The position numbers and the translations under genes were made by a program. A stretch of 10,719 nucleotides of DNA from Nitrospirota bacterium (lineage in GTDB: Bacteria; Nitrospirota; Thermodesulfovibrionia; UBA6902; DSMQ01), in contig JACQZD010000074.1 of the NCBI GenBank assembly GCA_016207865.1, positions 1 through 10,719 on the forward strand, read 5' to 3'. The notes beneath the pieces are model-generated. The model saw only the letters and a list, made by a program, of their open reading frames with translations. It had not been told where the DNA came from and did no database searches. Shown piece after piece: positions 5,088 to 10,719 of the stretch (the first letter of the stretch is position 1; every line of letters starts with the position of its first letter).

Positions 5088-7970
5088 CTAAAGCAATTTA
5101 AACTTCAGCATCAAATTCCTGATTTCTTCATAATCTTTATCGGCGGCTTCCATAAAACCCGTATAGTTCGGGTCCATGGCCCTCAGTATCTGCCTGTCTG
5201 AGGCATTCCTGTCATCCAGTTCAAGCAGAGCCTGTTTAATCCGGAGTTTTTCTTTCTCAGGCATATTACTGTAGACGCAAAAATTAAATTCAGGTATTTC
5301 AAAGGAATATTTCAGAAGGTTCAAACCCTTATCCCTGAACCTCAAGGCCGTAGACTCCATAACTCCGCCGGCGTCAAACTCACCGCTTAAAACAGCCGCG
5401 GCAACGCCGTCATGATGCCCCAGATGGTCATAATAGCTCAGGTCCTTGAGGTCAATGCCTGCTTCAAGGAGCATGGCCCTCGGGACTATATAACTTGATG
5501 TTGAACGGCTGTCGCCAAAGGCAAAGGAAGCGCCCTTAATGTCATCAAGGCTTTTGATTTTCCCGCCGGCCTTTGCAATTATTACAGCGTGATGATAATA
5601 TCTCCCGCCCCTCATCGCCTTTACCAGCACCTCAATGCCGTATTTTTCCTTAGCCTCAATGTAGGTTGAGGGAGTCATATAACAGATATTTGTAATCCCC
5701 TCTCCAAAATCTCCAATTGTTCCGGCAAAATCAACAGCAAGCCTGAGATCCACCGTTTTATCTAATTTTTTTGCGAGATACTCGGCCAGCGGGGTAAAAC
5801 GCCTGTACATCTCCGCAGGCGAGTCCAGCGGCACAATGCCCATCTTTAATGCGCCTATTTCCACCTCGCTGCTGAGTTTAAACCTGCGCAGTTCAGCCAT
5901 AAGAATCTCAGCATCTTTAAGGAGGCTCCTCAGGTTCTTATTCATCTGAAACGACCTGCTTCTGTTTCCCTCAGGAAGGGTCATTATCCTTTCCATTGAG
6001 AGAAATATGTTATTTGTGTTTAACTTCTGTTTGTTGATTGAGCTTGATATCTCATGCAATAACACTGAGATATTCTCCGCCGCATCGTGCAATTGCCTCT
6101 CTCCCTTAGACTGCTCCAGAGTGGCGTTTTTAACATGTTTTGAAATTTCCCTGATTTTTTCCGTCTCTGACATTATCAGATTTACTTCCTTGGACTGCTC
6201 AATTGTAGCCTCGGCAATCTGTGCGCTCATGCTTTTTATGTTCCCCATTGAATCCGTGACAATGCCGATTCCCTTTGTCTGCTCGTAAGTTGCATTCTCA
6301 ATCTGCGCCACCATTTCGGCAGAGTGTTTTGAACTTTCAATAATCTGGGCAAATGATTCTTTGGCCTCCTTGGTGAGCATGGCGCCTTCGTTCACAGTCG
6401 CGGTCCCCTCTTCCATGTCCGAAACCGCCTCCCTGATTTCAGTCTGAACGGATTGTATAAGGGAAGATATCTCCTGTGTTGAATACGAGGTTCTCTCCGC
6501 CAGGTCCTTTATCTCATCGGCCACCACTGCAAAACCTTTCCCGTACTCTCCGGCCTGCGCCGCGAGAATAGCGGCATTAAGGGCCAGCAGGGTCGTCTGA
6601 TCCGTTATCTCGTCAATTACATTCAGTATCTTCCCGATTTCTTCCGAACGGTTGCTGAGTTTTTCAATAGAGCCGGCCGTCTTCAAGACCGTGGACTTTA
6701 TCCTTTCCATGCCGTCTGCTGTTTTTTCAATAGCCGCCATGCCCACAGATGTGGCGTCAGACGTAACCTTTGCTGAAAGCCTTGCTGATTCTTTTGTATT
6801 TGATTCTATTTCCTTAATCGTAGAGTTTATTTCCTCAACGGCGGAAAGCGTCTCCTCCACAGTGCGGGATAATTCACCGGCATTGCCGGCTATCTCATTT
6901 ATATTCCTGGACATTTCCTCCATGGATGACGACGCCGAATCAACTGCAATAGACAGGTCAATAGCGTTCTTGGCAATTTCCTCTGTTGTCGTGGCCATCT
7001 CGTTTGATGAGACAGCCGTCTGCTCGGTTGAAGCGATGAGCCCTGAGACGCTTTCAGCGATCTCGCCTATGGACTTATTCAGCTCTTCTATGGATTCCGA
7101 GGTCCTGCTTATCGCCTCTGTTTCAATCAGGGAACCTTCCACAACCTTCTTGGATTCCTTCTCAACGTCTACAGTGACATTGACAACCCTGTTGGACACT
7201 GAAACCACCCTTTGAATGATTTTTCCGATATCCATGACAGCCTTCGTTATGCTGACACCAAGCCGTCCCATTTCATCATTGAAACGAATCGGCACCTTGA
7301 TTGACAGATCACCCTGCGACAAAAGTTTCGCGCTGTTTTCAAATGCTTTGACCGGCCTTATTATCACCATTCTAAACGCCATCCACAGTAATGCGCTTAA
7401 AAGCAGTGTGCCTATGACTATGTAAATAATAACAATTCTTACCCTGTAGCCCATTCTTTCATAAGCATCTTTCGCAGACATTAAAATCTTTACGGAGCCG
7501 ATTACAGCGCCGGCTGTTTTATCACTGTGGCACTCAGCGCATTTTGCGGAATTTACAAGAGGGTAATAAAAAACTATTTGTTTTTGCGACGTCCGGACAA
7601 ACCTGGATTTGTTTGCCGCAACTGAATTAACGGCTATGCGGTCTTCGCTCCGGATTTCATTAAAAAGAAGGTCCCGGCCTTCAAAGTTAAGCACTGTAAT
7701 GGCATCAATCCCGTTCAGAATGTTTTTTTGCTCACTGATAAAGGTCCGGACGTCATTAAGATTGCCGCCTGCCAGCACCTCGTTCATCTGTCTGGAAATT
7801 ACAAATGCCGTGTTATTTGAATATGTCATTGCGGTATTGAGCACGTCCGCCCTGATAAATAAGACGCTGAAAAACCCTATGAACAACCCTCCGATAACCA
7901 GTGACAAGGCTACGAAGCCGACTATTTTAAATTCAATTGATATGTCTTTTAATTTCTGAATCAATTCCAT
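5088..7970 (-). CDS. Methyl-accepting chemotaxis receptor: periplasmic c-haem motif, HAMP, long coil, and C-terminal PhnD-like domain
   Basis: This 960-residue transmembrane receptor has an uncommon order of domains. TM1 is at about 16-38. The periplasmic domain (about 40-176) carries one CXXCH c-type haem motif, CAECH at 144-148, and resembles the single-haem sensor domains of some Geobacter receptors. TM2 is at about 178-200, then HAMP from P206 to about 255. A long signalling coiled coil follows, with its tip at 458-485 (NAAILAAQAGEYGKGF, G474). The coil returns to about residue 700. From about 707 to 955 there is a solute-binding fold of the PhnD (phosphonate/phosphite/phosphate-binding) family: MGIVPLDSP at 710-718, an SRSTSSYIVPRAML segment at 821-834 matching the ligand-binding Ser/Thr loop, and FDAGGVMEST at 865-874. 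No hydrophobic segment separates coil and PhnD domain, so by topology the latter is cytoplasmic. No phn transporter genes are nearby. The ATG has AGGAG 4 bases upstream (7979-7975); the stop is TAG. There is no C-terminal CheR-docking pentapeptide. Receptor identity is certain, haem attachment is likely, and the ligand is unknown. Confidence 0.96.
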   Translation of the reverse strand: MELIQKLKDISIEFKIVGFVALSLVIGGLFIGFFSVLFIRADVLNTAMTYSNNTAFVISRQMNEVLAGGNLNDVRTFISEQKNILNGIDAITVLNFEGRDLLFNEIRSEDRIAVNSVAANKSRFVRTSQKQIVFYYPLVNSAKCAECHSDKTAGAVIGSVKILMSAKDAYERMGYRVRIVIIYIVIGTLLLSALLWMAFRMVIIRPVKAFENSAKLLSQGDLSIKVPIRFNDEMGRLGVSITKAVMDIGKIIQRVVSVSNRVVNVTVDVEKESKKVVEGSLIETEAISRTSESIEELNKSIGEIAESVSGLIASTEQTAVSSNEMATTTEEIAKNAIDLSIAVDSASSSMEEMSRNINEIAGNAGELSRTVEETLSAVEEINSTIKEIESNTKESARLSAKVTSDATSVGMAAIEKTADGMERIKSTVLKTAGSIEKLSNRSEEIGKILNVIDEITDQTTLLALNAAILAAQAGEYGKGFAVVADEIKDLAERTSYSTQEISSLIQSVQTEIREAVSDMEEGTATVNEGAMLTKEAKESFAQIIESSKHSAEMVAQIENATYEQTKGIGIVTDSMGNIKSMSAQIAEATIEQSKEVNLIMSETEKIREISKHVKNATLEQSKGERQLHDAAENISVLLHEISSSINKQKLNTNNIFLSMERIMTLPEGNRSRSFQMNKNLRSLLKDAEILMAELRRFKLSSEVEIGALKMGIVPLDSPAEMYRRFTPLAEYLAKKLDKTVDLRLAVDFAGTIGDFGEGITNICYMTPSTYIEAKEKYGIEVLVKAMRGGRYYHHAVIIAKAGGKIKSLDDIKGASFAFGDSRSTSSYIVPRAMLLEAGIDLKDLSYYDHLGHHDGVAAAVLSGEFDAGGVMESTALRFRDKGLNLLKYSFEIPEFNFCVYSNMPEKEKLRIKQALLELDDRNASDRQILRAMDPNYTGFMEAADKDYEEIRNLMLKFKLL

Positions 7971-7986
7971 ATCTCTCCTGAAAATC

Positions 7987-8628
7987 TTAACTTATTTTAG
8001 CTATTTCTTCTACATTTAAAACTGATATGAACCTGTCTTTGACTCTTACAACTCCTTTTACAAAATTCTTTTCCTCGTCATTCAGCGTGGAAGGAGGCTG
8101 TAAAAGCGCAGCCGCGGGAAACCTCAGCACATCCAAAACCAGCCCGACAAGTATGCCGATAGGCTCTTTTGAAGTCCTGAGTATAATAATTTTGCGCCTG
8201 CTGCCGGCCTCCTCTTTAAGTCCTATCCGCTCCCTAAGATCAACTACCGGGAGAATCTTCCCGCGGATTGATGTTACCCCCTTAAAATACTTCGCGGCTC
8301 TCGGCACGGGCGTAATATCCTGATACCTTAATATTTCGTGTATTTCTTTGGTCATTACGGCATATTCCTCGTCAGCGACATTAAATGCAAGAACTTCCAT
8401 CTGCTCATCCGCCGGTTCATCCGCTGCCCCGGGACTGACCGAAGGTTCAGTAATTGAAAGAACTTCCTGCTGAACGGCTTCGTGCGGTGTTTTCGCACTT
8501 TCCTTAATTGCCGGCGTATCACTGCTTTCAGTTTTTTGAACATCTGCAGGCGCTTCTTCCTGAACCTTCTCAGGCGGCTTCTGCCCGGCTGCTTCTTTTA
8601 TTTTTTTTCTAATCTTAGCTACATCCAT
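7987..8628 (-). CDS. cheW: CheW coupling protein with long acidic N-terminal extension
   Basis: CheW links receptor tips to the P5 domain of CheA. The CheW domain fills residues about 77-213, with the conserved SIRGKILPVVDLRERIG at 120-136 (R122 corresponds to the receptor/CheA-contacting Arg region) and a closing VLNVEEI at 203-209. In front lies a short basic, helix-like segment MDVAKIRKKIKE (1-12). It is followed by about 64 residues rich in Glu, Pro, Ala, Ser and Thr that look disordered. Plain CheW is about 150-170 residues, so this one is extended. The ATG start at 8628 has GGGG 6 bases upstream and overlaps the ATPase stop by 14 bases, which suggests translational coupling. The gene lies 16 bases before the haem/PhnD receptor. 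With the second CheW further down, the operon encodes two couplers of different build; this one might tether to another component through its tail, which is inference. Confidence 0.95.
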   Translation of the reverse strand: MDVAKIRKKIKEAAGQKPPEKVQEEAPADVQKTESSDTPAIKESAKTPHEAVQQEVLSITEPSVSPGAADEPADEQMEVLAFNVADEEYAVMTKEIHEILRYQDITPVPRAAKYFKGVTSIRGKILPVVDLRERIGLKEEAGSRRKIIILRTSKEPIGILVGLVLDVLRFPAAALLQPPSTLNDEEKNFVKGVVRVKDRFISVLNVEEIAKIS

Positions 8629-9436
8629 TATTTACCCCGTTTAAACCTAATTCCTGCACCACATCATACACCACCTCTTTGGGTATCATCTGCAGTTCCA
8701 TGCCAAACCCCTCAAGCAGAGAATTTGAAGCAATATTGTTAATATTCCTCGGAATCCCGCATGAAAATTTACATATAGCGGCTAGGGCCTCTTCGCTGAA
8801 AAGAGGCTCTGTCTTGCCTGCAACCTTAAGCCTGTAAGTTATATATTCCTTTACCTCCTCATTACTAAGCGGATTAATATGATATCTTAACCCTATCCTC
8901 TGCCTCAAAGGGAGGTAGGCCTTCCTGTCAAGCCTCACCCTTAAATCAGGCTGTCCGATAAGGACCAGGCTTAATAGATTTCCCTCATCAAGCTGGAAAT
9001 TTGTCAGCAGCCGTATCTCTTCAAAGGTGGCCCTGTCGGGAATAAGCTGCGCCTCGTCTATAATTATAACAGGCGTGACGCCTTTTGCATGGTCTTCATA
9101 AACTTTTTCATAAAGGGCCTCAAGCAGGTCATCTTTATAATGGTTGCTGTCTATTTCAAAACTTTTGGCGATAATCCGTAAAAACTGGGAAGGCGTCAGG
9201 CGGGGATTTAAAATTGATATAACCCTGTATCTCTCATCAAGGGAATCCATCAAGGCGCGGGACAGTGTAGTCTTGCCGCAGACGACTTGCCCTGTCAGAA
9301 GTATTATCTCCTTTTCTTCAACACCGTACTGAAGCCTTGCAAGGGCTTCTTCATGCATCCTGCTGTAAAAAAGGAATCTGGGGTCCGGAGTCTTGCTGAA
9401 CGGCCTGTGTTTTAATCCGAAATAGAATTCATACAT
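8615..9436 (-). CDS. GspA/ExeA-type AAA ATPase inside a chemotaxis operon
   Basis: This is a soluble 273-residue P-loop ATPase. It opens with the MYEFYFGLKHRPF and TPDPRFLF pattern typical of the GspA/ExeA family (AAA_22), which also includes ATPases linked to exosortase loci. The Walker A motif is GQVVCGKT at 49-56, with a Val-Cys pair where the family usually has small residues. Walker B is VIIIDEAQ at 123-130, a sensor-1-like LVLIGQPDL lies at 157-165, a candidate arginine finger is LRQRI at 177-181, and the sensor-2-like GIPRNIN lies at 227-233. No membrane segment or C-terminal peptidoglycan-binding domain is seen, unlike full-length ExeA. The ATG start has GAGGGA 7 bases upstream (9449-9444), inside the end of cheA. 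The gene overlaps the following cheW by 14 bases, so co-expression with the chemotaxis genes is likely. Its job here is unknown. Positioning or assembly of the array, by loose analogy with the unrelated ParA-like ParC, is speculation. The family call is firm. Confidence 0.9.
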   Translation of the reverse strand: MYEFYFGLKHRPFSKTPDPRFLFYSRMHEEALARLQYGVEEKEIILLTGQVVCGKTTLSRALMDSLDERYRVISILNPRLTPSQFLRIIAKSFEIDSNHYKDDLLEALYEKVYEDHAKGVTPVIIIDEAQLIPDRATFEEIRLLTNFQLDEGNLLSLVLIGQPDLRVRLDRKAYLPLRQRIGLRYHINPLSNEEVKEYITYRLKVAGKTEPLFSEEALAAICKFSCGIPRNINNIASNSLLEGFGMELQMIPKEVVYDVVQELGLNGVNNGCS

Positions 9437-9439
9437 AAC

Positions 9440-10719
9440 TTATTCCCTCTTCTCTGACAGCCTCTTAACGGAAAAGGCCTCTTCCATCAAGGCCTCAACA
9501 TCAAGCACGAGGATAACCTGATGTTTGCCTATTTCAGCCGCGCCTGCCAGCCCGGAAATGTTTTTAAAGTATCCGCTGAGAGATTTCACCACAACTTCAG
9601 CCTGCCCCAGCATATTATCAACCAGCAGACCGAGTCTCCTGTCGCCTATCCCGACAATCACCCCGAAATATTCTTCCTTCGGCGCTTCCTTAAGCATGAA
9701 TATCCTGTCAATCCTGAGCAGCGGAAGCATTTTGCCCCTTGTTTCTATGACCTCCCGGCCCTCAATCGTCTGGATTTTATTGGTATCAACGATAAACGTT
9801 TCAGTAACAGAAGTAAGCGGAATCGCAAATTTCTCATTGGCCACTTCAATTAATATCGCCTTGATTATGGCCAGAGTTATAGGCAAAGTAATAGTGAAAG
9901 TCGTGCCTGAACCGGCCACGGTTTCAATATCAATAAAACCGCCTAATGACGCAATTTTTTCCTTTACTATATTCATGCCTATCCCGCGTCCCGAAACCTC
10001 GCTGACGCTTTCCTTTGTGCTTAATCCCGGAAGGAAAATAAGGTTCGCTATTTCCTTGGAATCAAACTGCTGGGTTTCAGACACCAATTTCCGCTCACGG
10101 GCTTTCCTGAGAATTTTATCCAGATTAAGCCCGGTGCCGTCGTCGCGGATTGTGATTATTACGTTATTGCCTTTTGGAAAGGACTTGAGGGTCACCGTGC
10201 CGCGCTCCTTCTTACCGGAGGCCATTCTTTCATCTTTTGACTCTATTCCATGGTCTATGGAATTCCTGATAATATGAATAAGCGGGTCTATGATTTCCTC
10301 GGCAATGACCTTGTCAATTTCCGTATCTTTGCCGAAAATTTCAAGGTCTATCTCTTTATCCGCTTCCCTCATATATCTCTTTACAACCTGTGAAAGCCGC
10401 GCAAATATCTGGCTGAACGGAACCATCCTCAGCTCCAGGATATTGTCCTGGAGTTCTGCAAGCCTTCTTTCAAAGGTCTGCGATATCCTGAGAATATCAA
10501 GCGTAAGCGGCGTGTATCCGTAGGTTGAGGCAATCTCATGCCCGATTCTCTGAACAGCGCCTTTTGCAAGCACCAGCTCGCTGACAGTATCAAGAATCTT
10601 GTCTAATTTTTCTATGTCTACCCTTACCGTATTTGTTGCGCTCTTTAAAACCACATCCTTTGGTTTTGCCGATGCAGGCGCAGCAGGCAGGACTGACCGG
10701 GGCGGCACAATCATTTCCA
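9440..10719 (-). CDS. cheA: Chemotaxis histidine kinase CheA, C-terminal part (5' end beyond the window)
   Basis: CheA is the cytoplasmic kinase of receptor arrays: it autophosphorylates on a histidine in its P1 domain and passes the phosphate to response regulators. Only the part from the P2-P3 linker onward is visible. The frame stays open to the window edge, so the ATG at 10714 (residue 1 in this numbering) is not taken as the true start. A Pro/Ala-rich linker (residues 1-28) is followed by the P3 dimerisation helices (about 32-115). The P4 ATPase domain has an N box around H147 and N151, a G1 box DDGTG at 191-195, an F box FLPGLSTKE at 227-235, a G2 box GRGIGM at 242-247 and a G3 box GSGTTF at 268-273. 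The P5 CheW-like domain (about 278-412) ends in the usual VILVLDV segment. There is no C-terminal receiver domain. P1 and its phospho-histidine lie outside the window. The TAA at 9442-9440 is 3 bases before the next gene. Identification is secure; the subclass is not determined. Confidence 0.97.
   Translation of the reverse strand, partial: EMIVPPRSVLPAAPASAKPKDVVLKSATNTVRVDIEKLDKILDTVSELVLAKGAVQRIGHEIASTYGYTPLTLDILRISQTFERRLAELQDNILELRMVPFSQIFARLSQVVKRYMREADKEIDLEIFGKDTEIDKVIAEEIIDPLIHIIRNSIDHGIESKDERMASGKKERGTVTLKSFPKGNNVIITIRDDGTGLNLDKILRKARERKLVSETQQFDSKEIANLIFLPGLSTKESVSEVSGRGIGMNIVKEKIASLGGFIDIETVAGSGTTFTITLPITLAIIKAILIEVANEKFAIPLTSVTETFIVDTNKIQTIEGREVIETRGKMLPLLRIDRIFMLKEAPKEEYFGVIVGIGDRRLGLLVDNMLGQAEVVVKSLSGYFKNISGLAGAAEIGKHQVILVLDVEALMEEAFSVKRLSEKRE

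Noticed and set aside
6652..7215. 187-codon plus-strand open frame opposite the first receptor
   Set aside because: It is an antisense shadow of the receptor coiled coil, and the sense-strand assignment is certain.
8355..8543. 62-codon minus-strand frame inside the first cheW
   Set aside because: It is an out-of-frame shadow rich in Arg and Lys within a gene whose own frame is well supported.
9525..10277. 250-codon open frame on the plus strand opposite cheA
   Set aside because: It is the antisense shadow of the conserved CheA P4/P5 coding region, has Ser/Ile-rich composition with no family likeness and no ribosome binding site worth noting.
1..10719. Mobile elements, CRISPR arrays, tRNA or rRNA genes
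   Set aside because: No transposase, inverted repeat pair, direct repeat array or RNA-like stretch was seen; the window is almost fully occupied by the eight chemotaxis-operon genes.

Overview
The window holds one strand-uniform chemotaxis (chemosensory) gene cluster. All eight genes are read on the minus strand, from right to left. They are packed with overlaps or gaps of a few bases, so a single operon is likely. It runs off the right edge inside cheA, and cheR ends 9 bases from the left edge. The organism looks like a two-membrane (Gram-negative type) bacterium, because one receptor carries a periplasmic c-type haem motif. The receptor tips and the GspA/ExeA-type ATPase would suit an anaerobic lineage such as Nitrospirota or the former Deltaproteobacteria. 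That placement is inference from style only; no marker gene is present.

Layout in order of transcription: cheA, 3' part (10719-9440); a GspA/ExeA-type AAA ATPase (9436-8615); a CheW with an acidic, proline-rich N-terminal extension (8628-7987); a 960-residue receptor with a periplasmic haem-binding motif and a PhnD-like solute-binding domain after its signalling coil (7970-5088); a second receptor with almost no periplasmic part, cut by an in-frame TAA (5037-3334, stop at 3858-3856); a plain CheW (3341-2868); a HEAT-repeat protein with a 31-residue period (2866-860); and cheR (870-10). No stretch above 50 bases lacks a gene. No tRNA, rRNA, mobile element, CRISPR array or clear terminator was seen.

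How the parts fit: the receptors would control CheA autophosphorylation through the two CheW couplers, and CheR would methylate the receptor coils. The two receptors have the same spacing from HAMP to tip (268 residues) and the same unusual tip substitutions, so they look built for one array. CheY, CheB, CheZ and CheD are not in the window; they may lie beyond its edges. The unusual parts are the haem/PhnD double-sensor receptor, the interrupted partner receptor, the AAA ATPase and the HEAT solenoid. Together they suggest a specialised chemosensory system whose inputs include redox state or a haem ligand outside the membrane and possibly a small oxyanion-like ligand inside the cell.
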